A DNA stretch of 64,000 nt from Bacilli bacterium (lineage in GTDB: Bacteria; Bacillota_I; Bacilli_A; RFN20; CAG-826). Shown here piece after piece: positions 43,452-51,789 of the stretch (the first letter of the stretch is position 1; each line of letters opens with the position of its first letter). The DNA is taken from the NCBI GenBank assembly GCA_022641095.1, contig JALCDB010000007.1, forward strand, positions 1 through 64,000, written 5' to 3'. Made by a program: the position numbers and the translations under genes. Below the pieces are notes generated by a model. That model searched no databases. It was given only the letters and a program-made list of their open reading frames with translations, and was not told the DNA's origin.

Positions 43452-44492
43452 TCAATTGGTGTAGTAGCCCGTTATTGTCTGATTGCTGCCTTTGCTCAAT
43501 TCCAGGAGCGTTGGCTTCATGAGACTGACTTCTTTCCCGCCTGCCGCCAAAAACACGAAATGCGAGCACAAGACATAATTCTTATATCGGATCATGTTCA
43601 TCGGATCGTAGCCGCAGATGACGCCGTCGGTCTTGACTAGTTCTTTCGCATTGCTGATGAAATTCTCTATCGAGGCTTTCTTTTTGGCTAGATCCTCTGA
43701 CACCAATTCCTTGATCGAATCGTGATCGATGGCAAGACAAGGCAAGGGGGTCGTTTGGCTTTCGGCGATTTCGTAGAACGTTTTCTCGCCAAAATCATGG
43801 AAGTCGATGCCGTTTTTTTCATAAACGACCAAAAGCAACGCGCCGAGGTAATAGGACATTCTTCTGATATCGATTTGCAAGGGAGAGACTTCCTTAATGA
43901 GGGCGCAGTACTTTCGAAGCCTTTGTTCGTATTTGGCCTTTGAGAGTTGTTGTAACGCCATAGTGCCGGCGTATTCGGCCCCGCCCTCAATCGTCTCCAC
44001 ATCGTATTCCTGGTTGATGATGTCGCCTATCGTCTTTTTTCGCTCTTTTCTTAGCGAGATCAATTTCCCAAGATCGGAGTAACTGCCATTTGAGACCATC
44101 TCAGAAACCAAAACGTTCTCATTGTATTTGGCATTGATCCCTTCGTATGTCGTTGGCGAGGCAAGCAAGTCCAAATCCGAAGGAAACCTCTTCTCATTGT
44201 TCTCAAACTGGAAGCAATGGAACGCTTCATGAACGAGGTTGGCGGCGAGAACGTCGAAATCCCCATCGAAGCCTTTCCCCTCGACACTCCAAATGAAAAT
44301 CTTCCTTCCTCCGTATTCGATGAAGGTGTTGGCGAAGAACTCCTTAGGCCTTCTCGTTCTCTCCCCATCGATGATCGCCTCGTTCTCATCGTAGAGCGAA
44401 AAGGGATATAGCTTAAAGCCAGGCCACACTCTTCCGTAGTCTATCTTGGCCAACTTTTTCAAGACACCACTGTACACTTCCGCCAAATCCAT
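43452..44492 (-). CDS. Putative zinc metallopeptidase (HExxH)
   Basis: 346 residues, no signal peptide. LVHEAFHCFQFE contains HEAFH (88-92), the gluzincin-type zinc motif, and ETIEGGAEYAGTMALQ about 75 residues later supplies a Glu-Gly-x-A-E that could be the third ligand, as in gluzincins. AGGAG precedes the ATG at good spacing. No family name is assigned. Cytosolic by sequence; the target could be intracellular. It lies downstream of tRNA-Leu in the segment bracketed by tRNA-like repeats. Confidence 0.65.
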   Translation of the reverse strand: MDLAEVYSGVLKKLAKIDYGRVWPGFKLYPFSLYDENEAIIDGERTRRPKEFFANTFIEYGGRKIFIWSVEGKGFDGDFDVLAANLVHEAFHCFQFENNEKRFPSDLDLLASPTTYEGINAKYNENVLVSEMVSNGSYSDLGKLISLRKERKKTIGDIINQEYDVETIEGGAEYAGTMALQQLSKAKYEQRLRKYCALIKEVSPLQIDIRRMSYYLGALLLVVYEKNGIDFHDFGEKTFYEIAESQTTPLPCLAIDHDSIKELVSEDLAKKKASIENFISNAKELVKTDGVICGYDPMNMIRYKNYVLCSHFVFLAAGGKEVSLMKPTLLELSKGSNQTITGYYTN

Positions 44493-44830
44493 GATTACGA
44501 CTCCTATGAAAACCGATTATTATGCAGATAAACAAATGATGCACCTTTATTTTCGATATTAACTAAAAAGAGTCGCTTTTTCAAAACGTCCCTCAAAAAC
44601 GGGTTTTCCAAGTGATGGATCGTCAAATCGCAAGGGCCGCATTCAAAAAGAAGAGGGCTTCTGCTTTCTTTGGCATTCAATACAAGAACCAAAACGAGAC
44701 ACAATGCCGAACGAACCGCTAGGGTGTATAAAATCCAATTAGGTATTTTTATATACTTTTTACCTAGTAAAGATTTTTGAAATAAGAAAAACTGATTGCC
44801 GTTGCGCCAATGGCGTTTTTCTAGCTTATA
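44493..44830. other. Gene-free stretch upstream of the zincin
   Basis: No supported gene; includes the zincin 5' region. AT-rich near 44740-44790 (possible promoter area, no consensus pair found). Confidence 0.35.
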
Positions 44831-44874
44831 TAAGAAAAGCCCCCGAGCATTCCCCTTTTACGGGACTCGGAGGC
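44831..44874 (-). terminator. Terminator of tRNA-Leu
   Basis: Minus strand GCCTCCGAG / CTCGGGGGC (44874-44866 with 44847-44839), then TTTTCTTATA. Confidence 0.75.
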
Positions 44875-44885
44875 CATAACTCAAA

Positions 44886-44973
44886 TGGTGCACTGAACAG
44901 GAATCGAACCTGCACGGGATCGCTCCCAATGGATCCTAAGTCCATCGCGTATACCTAATTCCGCCATCAGTGC
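44886..44973 (-). tRNA. tRNA-Leu (anticodon UAG)
   Basis: 88 nt including encoded CCA. Acceptor GCACTGA / TCAGTGC, D-arm with GGCGGAATTAGG, anticodon arm ATGGA-CTTAGGA-TCCAT giving UAG, a long variable arm (class II) and GGTTCGATTCC in the T-arm. Complete and foldable, unlike the tRNA-like halves at 40.2 and 45.3 kb. Confidence 0.95.
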
Positions 44974-45226
44974 GAATTTCTTCGATTGGCACTGGTGTTT
45001 TTCCAGTTCCAATTCGGACATTTAGCAAGACCTTCAGCCTTAAGGTTGTCCGCACCTTTTCTCGTCTCTCGGCTCGGTCCGCAGCGAACCAAACGGAACG
45101 CAGCGGAACCACGTACCAGCATAGCGCCTTCCCGCCCGCATCTTTAGGGGATTCGTTGGGTTTCCGAGGCAAATTCTTAGGATTTGGCCTTCGTCCGCAC
45201 CATTCCTCGTCCGCAGTTTCACGGAT

Positions 45227-45625
45227 AGTCCCGACGGCTATCGGTTTTCCCGAAGGCTCAATCCCCCTAATTGAAGAGGTCCTAAGTCCATCGCGTCTGC
45301 CAATTCCGCCAACCGGACATTCCGTTTTCGTTAGAATGACAAGACGTTATTTTCGTTTTTTGGAAAACGTCATAGCGACATCAAACTAGCGGTAGAAATT
45401 ATAGGCTAGAAGAGACGCAAGGAAAAGAAAAAGGCGAACTGAACGAAATCATCAAAACGCTTTGCGACTGTAAAATGTCCCAAGACTCTTTTGAAAAACG
45501 AAAGCACTGCTTTATGAAACATAGAAGACGAAACCCGATTAATGAAGACTAGACGAAACAACGCCGCCTAAACATACAAAAAAACCTGATTATTATCACA
45601 CGCGCCCGAAAACGGAATCCGACGA
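45227..45625 (-). repeat. Diverged long direct repeat (copy 2) with tRNA-Leu-like half
   Basis: Partner of 40131-40505. The tRNA-like segment (about 45326-45270, minus strand) reads TCCGGTTGGCGGAATTGGCA then GACGCGATGGACTTAGGA, matching tRNA-Leu up to the anticodon loop, then diverges. No matching 3' acceptor strand or T-arm is found. Between 44974 and 45226 I see no gene. Confidence 0.6.
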
Positions 45626-45689
45626 AAAATAAGCCTAGCAAACCTAAAATATCTTTAAATAAAAAGACCCTTGTCATAGCATTATTGCG

Positions 45690-47345
45690 ATGAAAAGAAA
45701 TAACTTCCGCCGGAAACTATACGATTTTCTCAACGAGAAGTGGTTCAATCTCATTTTATATTCCGTTCTAGCGGTCGTGGCCGTCATTCTCATTGTTTTC
45801 TTCGGTACCAGTGGCGACGATTTCATAAAAACCTTCATCAAAGACGTTTTCTCGGTTTTCTTCGCCGCTTTGGTGGCAACGATTTTTTTGCTTTTGAAAA
45901 GATGGCTTCAGTCCAGTTTGGAAGATAGCCTGAAAACCACCAACGACCACCACGCGATAATCCGCAAATACCACGGTTATCAAGGAATCGCGGCAGACGA
46001 AACGCCTTTTCGCACCACGAAGTTCGATAAGGAAGGCAAATATCTGCGTATCTTCTGCGTGCCAGCAAAAAGAAGAAAAGCAAAGCCGACAATAAAGGAC
46101 AAATGCTCAAAGGAAGCGGCGAGAGAGAACGCCGCCATCTATTCCTACAAAAATGGAGAGAAGCCGTTCGTGACGCTTCCGTCCGTGGCCGTTTTCATCA
46201 ATTCCGGCTTCGACGCATCCCTTTCGTTTAACGACGATCCGGTTTCTCAGGAAAAGATGGATGATAACATAATAGCAAACGCCCCTTTTCTTATCGGCGC
46301 CCATAATTTCTCGAAAATATCCAATAACAAAACCATCCGTTTAGACGGCGCGGATTACGATGAGAAAAGCAACGTGCTTAATCTTTCCACCTCGCGAACG
46401 AGTTATTATCACATGCTGATTTCCAACCGTTGCATGGACTACGAATTCAATAACGGCATCACCTTGCGCAACATGTTCGAATACGGATCGACCGTGAGCC
46501 CGCTGGAAAAAAGCAAACTTTCAAACCAAATAGGCATCAATGGCCTGATTTTCTCATCGGATGGTTGGGTCCTCATCGAAAAAAGGGGCAGAAACAAATC
46601 GACATGGAAAAACGAATTTGGCCAACCATTATCCTTGTCTATGAAAGAAAGCAAACTGGAAATTAATAAAACTTCATCGAAGATAGAACCCGGGGAAGAA
46701 AGCGCGGAAAACGCGATTCGAAACATCATAAGCGACAGTATTGAACGCGGTTACGGATTGGAGATGGACAAAGATTATTCCTTCGACTTAAAACATAATT
46801 TCCTTGGCGTCGTTCGCGACTTGCTCGAAGGCGGAAAACCCAACCTCTACTTTTCGATAGTGGTTAATCTTGAGGCTAAAAAACTGAGACAACGCCTGAA
46901 TGAATACGGGGGAAGAAACGTCATCGCAAAAGCCAATACCGAATTTTCGTCATTTGAAAAAGAAAAGGGCGAAAAGCCGGACACCAGCATGAGCTATGAA
47001 AAATACTCGTCCTCATTCTTCCTTGCGAAATGGAGCTCACTGTCTATCGATTATTATTATCGAATGGCTTTTTCGCATCTATCGGGAAATGACAAGCCAA
47101 TGAAAATACAGTTCGGCAAGAGAGATAAAGACAAAACGAAAGAAGAGACGAAAAAGAAAGAAAAACCGTCATGCGGGAAAAAACTGAAATTGCTCAAATC
47201 AAGATGCAGGATCCTTCATTTACGCAAACCCCGTGCTTGCGGCGAGGGTCTGCTTACCTGCATCGCCCTTGCGGAGGCGGTCGGTGGAGCCGATAGAATA
47301 AAAGAATTCGAGGGTTTGGGTGAAAAGGAAAACGCAGATGGATAA
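45690..47345 (+). CDS. 2TM membrane protein with degenerate Nudix-like domain
   Basis: 551 residues. Two adjacent membrane segments (about 19-40 and 47-71) anchor a large cytosolic part. Around 281-400 the pattern GINGLIFSSDGWVLIEKRGR ... EFGQPLSLS ... IEPGEESAENAIRNIISDSI ... GVVRDLLEG resembles a Nudix fold, but the REUxEE catalytic core is not kept. So I infer a ligand-binding rather than hydrolysing module. The tail (about 475-551) is Lys/Glu-rich. It overlaps the next gene by 8 nt. Two-TM anchors joined to nucleotide-sensing domains are known in prokaryotic conflict systems (CBASS/SLATT-type effectors); that role here is speculative. No Shine-Dalgarno before the ATG. Confidence 0.6.
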   Translation: MKRNNFRRKLYDFLNEKWFNLILYSVLAVVAVILIVFFGTSGDDFIKTFIKDVFSVFFAALVATIFLLLKRWLQSSLEDSLKTTNDHHAIIRKYHGYQGIAADETPFRTTKFDKEGKYLRIFCVPAKRRKAKPTIKDKCSKEAARENAAIYSYKNGEKPFVTLPSVAVFINSGFDASLSFNDDPVSQEKMDDNIIANAPFLIGAHNFSKISNNKTIRLDGADYDEKSNVLNLSTSRTSYYHMLISNRCMDYEFNNGITLRNMFEYGSTVSPLEKSKLSNQIGINGLIFSSDGWVLIEKRGRNKSTWKNEFGQPLSLSMKESKLEINKTSSKIEPGEESAENAIRNIISDSIERGYGLEMDKDYSFDLKHNFLGVVRDLLEGGKPNLYFSIVVNLEAKKLRQRLNEYGGRNVIAKANTEFSSFEKEKGEKPDTSMSYEKYSSSFFLAKWSSLSIDYYYRMAFSHLSGNDKPMKIQFGKRDKDKTKEETKKKEKPSCGKKLKLLKSRCRILHLRKPRACGEGLLTCIALAEAVGGADRIKEFEGLGEKENADG

Positions 47346-49296
47346 AACGACGGTCGTCGGCGCGTTTGGCGAAATGCTTATTCGGCTTTCGTCTCCTTTG
47401 GGTAGCTCCCTCGACAGCCGCTTCACGCTGACGGCGGATTACGGAGGAACCGAGGGGAACGTTTTGATCGCTTTGTCCTCTCTAGGCGAGACGAGCCGCT
47501 ATCTCACCGTCCTTCCGACGAATTATTTGGGCGATGGCGCCATCGAGCACATGAAGCGCTATGGCGTGGACGTTTCTTGCGTCAAAAGGAAGCCCGGGCG
47601 GTTCGGGGTTTATTATTTCGACGCCAATCAAAAAGACCGCGTCAGCTCCACGATTTATGACCGCGGCGATTCGGCGATAAACCACTTTTCGTTCTCGGCG
47701 AAGGAAACAGAGGCTTTTTTCGCCGGCATGAGTTGGTTTCATTTTTCCGGCATCGATCTGTCGCTGTCCGAGAAGATGGCCAATACGGCGCTCTATTTGG
47801 CCAAAGAGGCGAAAAAGCGCGGCGTTCGCGTAAGCTTCGACTTCAATTACCGAGGAGCCCTTTGCAATGTTGAGAAGGCAAGATCGGTTTATCCGAAAGC
47901 CTTGGCTTTAGCCGACGTCGTCTTCGCCGATGAATGGGATCTGATGAATATCGCTTCCCCGGGCTTGACTGCCGATTCGGCCCGAAAAAAGTTTTTCGGC
48001 CGTTTCCCAGCGACTTATCTTTTCTCGGTCGAAAAACAATATCCGCGTGATGGTTTCGTTGAGATTGAAGCACGTTATTACGAACGGAATGGCATTTTCT
48101 GCGCGTTGCCTCCAATCGTTTTGAGCCGGGTGGGGCGCATCGGTTGCGGCGATGCCTTCGACGGAGGCGTCATAAAGATACTGTCCCACGATTTTTCCAA
48201 TTCAAAACGCGCTTTGGAAGTCGGAAACGCCTGTTATTCCTTAAAATGCGGAAACGATCGCGACGTATTTTCCTTTTCGGCTCACGAAGTCGAGGCGTTC
48301 TTCAAAAAACGGCAAATGGCGGCAAACTCACCCGAAAAACGAACGCGGATAGTCCTGTCCGTTTCCAAACTGGACGCGGCATTCTCAAAGATGGTTGACG
48401 ATCTGTCGCGCGAATCCGACGTCGAAGTCGTTCCTTTGTCCGGTTATTCCTTGAAGGGATGCGACATTTTCATAGGGAAAAAGCTGAGCAGGGAAACCCT
48501 GCGCTCAGCCGATTGCCTGAAAGCCGTCTTCGCCTATAAGACCGGAGTCGATGGGTTCCCCCTCCAAGACATGATGGAAAAAGGGGTCGTTTTGTGCAAT
48601 TCGCACGCGGATTCCGCCATAATCGCCGAATACGCGTTGGCTCTTTCCTCAGCGTTGACCCATCGCGTCGTCGAAGGGGACCGTTGGATGAGGGAAGGAA
48701 AATGGCAGGAAAAATCCAATAGGTACTGGGTAAGCCTAAGGCAACTGAAAATCGGTTTGCTTGGCTATGGGCATATCGGAAAAGCGATACAAACTATGTG
48801 TCAGCGCTTCGGAATCGAGACTTTCACGATCGACCGAGGGCATGATTATTCCGGTGTGACGCCGGTGCCCGATCTTTTCACGCTTGTCGATCGCTCTGAT
48901 CTCGTTATTTCCTCCCTTCCGGCAACGAAAGGCACGAAAGGCATTCTTAACGATGCGGTTTTCAGCCGCATGAAAGGAAAATACCTCGTTGACGTCGGCC
49001 GTTCCGATGATATCGATTTGGCCGATTTGTACTCCGCGCTTAAGCAAAAGACCCTAAAGGGAGCCGCCATCGACGGCTGGAGCCAAAGCCCTTCCAATCG
49101 AGCGAGCGTTCAATATCCTTTCCCCAGCAATGATCTCCCCTTCCAAAAACTCGACAACGTGATTCTTTCCCCCCACGCCGCGACGCAAACCAGCGAAGGG
49201 CACGCCGCATACGTCACCGATATAACGAGTAATGTTCTGTCGTATCTTTGGACCGGAGACTTAAAAAACGTCGTCAATCTGAAAGAAGGATATTGA
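47338..49296 (+). CDS. Fusion of PfkB sugar kinase and D-2-hydroxyacid dehydrogenase
   Basis: 652 residues from the ATG at 47338 (AAGGA 8 nt upstream). Residues 1 to about 325 are a PfkB/ribokinase-type kinase, closest in layout to 2-keto-3-deoxygluconate kinase: GGTEGNV near 36-42 and the catalytic GCGDAFDGG near 270-278. From about 340 a D-isomer-specific 2-hydroxyacid dehydrogenase follows: NAD motif GYGHIG at 476-481, Arg in VDVGRSDD, and the active-site His in SPHAATQT (about 612). The position of the catalytic Glu (DVFxxEP in phosphoglycerate dehydrogenase) reads GWSQSP, so that Glu seems lost. Coupling of a sugar-acid kinase to a hydroxyacid dehydrogenase suggests a pathway fusion, or a dehydrogenase domain turned sensor. 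Confidence 0.8.
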   Translation: MDKTTVVGAFGEMLIRLSSPLGSSLDSRFTLTADYGGTEGNVLIALSSLGETSRYLTVLPTNYLGDGAIEHMKRYGVDVSCVKRKPGRFGVYYFDANQKDRVSSTIYDRGDSAINHFSFSAKETEAFFAGMSWFHFSGIDLSLSEKMANTALYLAKEAKKRGVRVSFDFNYRGALCNVEKARSVYPKALALADVVFADEWDLMNIASPGLTADSARKKFFGRFPATYLFSVEKQYPRDGFVEIEARYYERNGIFCALPPIVLSRVGRIGCGDAFDGGVIKILSHDFSNSKRALEVGNACYSLKCGNDRDVFSFSAHEVEAFFKKRQMAANSPEKRTRIVLSVSKLDAAFSKMVDDLSRESDVEVVPLSGYSLKGCDIFIGKKLSRETLRSADCLKAVFAYKTGVDGFPLQDMMEKGVVLCNSHADSAIIAEYALALSSALTHRVVEGDRWMREGKWQEKSNRYWVSLRQLKIGLLGYGHIGKAIQTMCQRFGIETFTIDRGHDYSGVTPVPDLFTLVDRSDLVISSLPATKGTKGILNDAVFSRMKGKYLVDVGRSDDIDLADLYSALKQKTLKGAAIDGWSQSPSNRASVQYPFPSNDLPFQKLDNVILSPHAATQTSEGHAAYVTDITSNVLSYLWTGDLKNVVNLKEGY

Positions 49297-49436
49297 ACGC
49301 TAACGCCACTGCGGCGTTCTGAAAACCGCTTTTGCTCGATCTTATCGAAGAAACGGAGAACTACGAGGGCGAGACAAACGCTCCACCGCATGGTTCAATA
49401 GATACGGGGCGATCGCCGAAAACGAGGAAACGACAA

Positions 49437-49475
49437 GAGAAAGGAGGAAGCCGAGGCCTCCTCCTTTCTCTTTCA
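49437..49475. terminator. Bidirectional terminator
   Basis: AAAGGAGG (49441-49448) / CCTCCTTT (49461-49468), flanked by GAG...CTC, with T-rich tails. It ends the kinase-dehydrogenase transcript and the small minus-strand ORF. Confidence 0.75.
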
Positions 49476-49485
49476 ATCACATGGC

Positions 49486-49629
49486 TCAGTTTTCCGAATT
49501 CATCGAATTCAGAATCACATCGAGAAACTCTTCGTTGGTCAAGGGATTCTGCTTGTAATCGTATTGCTCGTCATTATGATTGCCGTTCTTGATAGAACCG
49601 TTTTCGTTTTGATTGAACATTTCGTACAT
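49486..49629 (-). CDS. 47-residue small protein with its own cre-controlled promoter
   Basis: Starts MYEMFNQNENGSIKNGNHND and ends EEFLDVILNSMNSEN: a polar Asn-rich N-half and a short amphipathic C-terminal helix. AGGAGG (49644-49639) sits 9 nt before the ATG, a good promoter lies upstream and a terminator follows directly. These make it a credible gene despite its size. I do not recognise it; it could be a regulatory or precursor peptide. A longer in-frame reading to 49719 exists but would start inside the promoter. Confidence 0.55.
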   Translation of the reverse strand: MYEMFNQNENGSIKNGNHNDEQYDYKQNPLTNEEFLDVILNSMNSEN

Positions 49630-49677
49630 AACTCCGTACCTCCTATTCTGCCGCTTGTCCTCTCGAACAAGCATCGT

Positions 49678-49733
49678 ATCATAGTCAATAAAACATAAGG
49701 CTGCAAGGTCTTTGCTCATGAAAACGTTTACAT
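49678..49733 (-). promoter_or_regulatory. Promoter with upstream cre site
   Basis: Minus strand TTGCAG (49706-49701), 17 bp, TATGAT (49683-49678). The sequence ATGTAAACGTTTTCA (49733-49719) matches the CcpA cre consensus WTGNAANCGNWNNCW at all fixed positions and is centred about 55 bp upstream of the expected start, a location used for CcpA activation at genes such as ackA. Confidence 0.65.
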
Positions 49734-49764
49734 TGATTTTCTAAAAAAAGATAAAAGGGGTTTT

Positions 49765-51045
49765 CTACGATGCTTTCTTATGTTTTTTAAGAGAAGGCAA
49801 ATCGTTGCTTCTTCCGTTTCTCAGCATTCTTTCATAGTTTTCATTAAGAACCTGCTCATAGGCGGACTTGCTCATCGCGTTAGGTTCGTAGAATTTCATT
49901 TCTTTTAAAAAGTCTGGCAGATATTGGATCTTCTCCCAAAGGTCAGGGCGGTCGTAAGGGTATTTTTCCTCGTCTTTGACGTTGACGGGGGTGAGTTTCA
50001 GATAGTCCTGAACGAAGAAAGGTTTGCTCTTGGCGAAGGCCATTGTGTCCTCGATGGAAAGGGCGGCCGCTTTGCTCTTGGGCGAAAGAGCGAGTTCGCA
50101 CACGGTGAAACCCAAAGGGATCACGGCTTCGGGGAATCCGACCTGTTCGGCGGCGGCGATGGCCATTTGGCAGCGTTGCACCGCGGCGGGGTTGGCCAGG
50201 CCAATGTCCTCATAGGCCGTCACCAATAAGCGGCGTTTGATCGAGTCAAGGTCCTGAGCGACGCAAAGGCGGGCCAAATAATACAAAGCCGCGTCGACGT
50301 CCGAGCCCCGGACCGACTTCTGAAGGGCGGACACGGAGTCGTAATGCTCCTCCTCGTCCTTGTCCATTGCAAGGTTTGGCACCCGTTCGATGGTCTCCAA
50401 CTCCTTGACGCCGACTTTGGCCCCTTCGGGGAACTGAATGGCGGCCTCCTCGAGCATATTGAGGGCGAAACGAAGATCCCCGCCGCTGAGTTTGGCGATG
50501 AAAGAAAGCCCGTCGACGGATACGTCGATGGTTTTGGCGAGGCCTTTCTCGGATTCGAGGGCCCGTTTGAGACCGATGACGATCTCCTCTTCGCCCAATG
50601 GTTTGACCTCTAAGAGGCGGCAACGACTTCTGATGGCCCGATTCAAAGATATATACGGGTTTGTCGTCGTCGCCCCGATGAGGAAGAAGGTGCCATCCTC
50701 AACATACGGCAAGAGCAAATCCTGCTTGGCTTTGTCAAGTCGGTGGATTTCGTCGACGATAATGATCGCATGCCCAAAGAGTTTCGCGTCCTCGATCGCC
50801 CCTGACATATGGGCTTTGTCCGTCGTGACGGCGTTGATTTTCTCGTAATGGATCCTCATGTCGCGGGCATAGGCTTCCGCAATCGTGGTCTTGCCCGTTC
50901 CGGGCGGACCGAAGAGAATCATGGAAACGGGGGCCTTCTTGGCTACGGAGGAAGTCAAAAACCCTTGCGGCCCCACCAAGGAGACCTGCCCGATCACTTC
51001 GTTTAGCGTCGAAGGGCGCATCCGGAATGCCAACGGTTCTTTCAT
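49765..51045 (-). CDS. rarA: Replication-associated recombination ATPase RarA (MgsA)
   Basis: A 426-residue AAA+ protein. MKEPLAFRMRPSTLNEVIGQ is the typical start, Walker A GPPGTGKTT is at 46-54, Walker B IIIVDEIHRL near 94-103, and the sensor segment GATTTNPYISLNRAIRSR follows. The C-terminal MgsA domain includes EDIGLANPAAVQ. RarA acts at stalled forks with SSB and RecA. TATAAT (51059-51054, minus strand) ends exactly 8 nt before the ATG with no Shine-Dalgarno. Confidence 0.95.
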   Translation of the reverse strand: MKEPLAFRMRPSTLNEVIGQVSLVGPQGFLTSSVAKKAPVSMILFGPPGTGKTTIAEAYARDMRIHYEKINAVTTDKAHMSGAIEDAKLFGHAIIIVDEIHRLDKAKQDLLLPYVEDGTFFLIGATTTNPYISLNRAIRSRCRLLEVKPLGEEEIVIGLKRALESEKGLAKTIDVSVDGLSFIAKLSGGDLRFALNMLEEAAIQFPEGAKVGVKELETIERVPNLAMDKDEEEHYDSVSALQKSVRGSDVDAALYYLARLCVAQDLDSIKRRLLVTAYEDIGLANPAAVQRCQMAIAAAEQVGFPEAVIPLGFTVCELALSPKSKAAALSIEDTMAFAKSKPFFVQDYLKLTPVNVKDEEKYPYDRPDLWEKIQYLPDFLKEMKFYEPNAMSKSAYEQVLNENYERMLRNGRSNDLPSLKKHKKAS

Positions 51046-51053
51046 GTGGTTTC

Positions 51054-51059
51054 ATTATA
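51054..51059 (-). promoter_or_regulatory. -10 element of rarA, close to the start codon
   Basis: TATAAT on the minus strand followed by 8 nt and the ATG. The -35 is weak. The spacing is identical to recN. Confidence 0.5.
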
Positions 51060-51231
51060 AGGTATCCAAAGGAAAACGATGAGATGGTTTGTCGTGGCTT
51101 TCTGAATTCTCTTTGGAGCCATCTGGGATCGGCGGATTGAAGACAGCAGGGGCGGCGGATACGGAATGGCAAATGCATTTTTTAAGGAAAATCAGCGCCG
51201 AAAAACGATTTTTGCTCTACAATAAGCGAAT

Positions 51232-51738
51232 ATGAAAGTAATCAAAAAACAACCAAATTCGCACGATTGCCTGATCTGCGGAATCGACAACCCTTATGGC
51301 CTTCACGCCCCTTTCTACGAGATGGAGGACGGGAGCCTTATTTGCCTTTTCCAATTCGACCCCAACCACCAATCGTATCCGGAAAGGACCCATGGCGGCA
51401 TGATCGCGGCCATGATCGACGAATGCATCGGACGCGTCGTTTGGATCAAAGAGCCGAATCTATGGGCTTGCACGATCAAGCTCGAAATCGAGTACCACCA
51501 GGCCGTCCCCTATGGGGTTCCGCTTAAATGCGTCAGCCGAATCGACAAGGAAAACAAACTCACGTTCCACGGAATCGCCGAAATCAAAACCCGGGACAAC
51601 AAACTTCTGGCCAGAGGATCGGCGCTCTACATGAAGTTGCCTTTATCCACCATCAGCCCCGAAAAAAGCAAAACGGGTCACATCAACCCCGAAGACATCA
51701 ACGTCTATGTTCCCGATGACGTTAGGGAAATTGACTGA
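51232..51738 (+). CDS. PaaI-like hotdog-fold thioesterase
   Basis: 168 residues. HGGMIAAMIDECIGRVVW (54-71) holds the HGG and the Asp of the PaaI/4HBT family; the hotdog strands KLEIEYHQAVPYGVPLKC and LLARGSALYMKLP follow. It likely hydrolyses an acyl-CoA or acyl-ACP; substrate unknown. The N-terminal CLICGIDNPYGLH is a segment common in this subgroup. Divergent from rarA. Confidence 0.85.
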   Translation: MKVIKKQPNSHDCLICGIDNPYGLHAPFYEMEDGSLICLFQFDPNHQSYPERTHGGMIAAMIDECIGRVVWIKEPNLWACTIKLEIEYHQAVPYGVPLKCVSRIDKENKLTFHGIAEIKTRDNKLLARGSALYMKLPLSTISPEKSKTGHINPEDINVYVPDDVREID

Positions 51739-51757
51739 GTGACAAAATGGCATCGTT

Positions 51758-51784
51758 AGGGGCGGAGGAATCCGCCCTTTTCGT
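51758..51784. terminator. Bidirectional terminator
   Basis: GGGCGGA (51760-51766), loop GGAA, TCCGCCC (51771-51777), then TTTTTC. Shared by the thioesterase and the convergent XRE gene. Confidence 0.85.
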
Positions 51785-51789
51785 GAGCC

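Noticed and set aside
45257-45326. Second functional tRNA-Leu
   Set aside because: Only the 5' half matches; no T-arm or 3' acceptor strand can be found.
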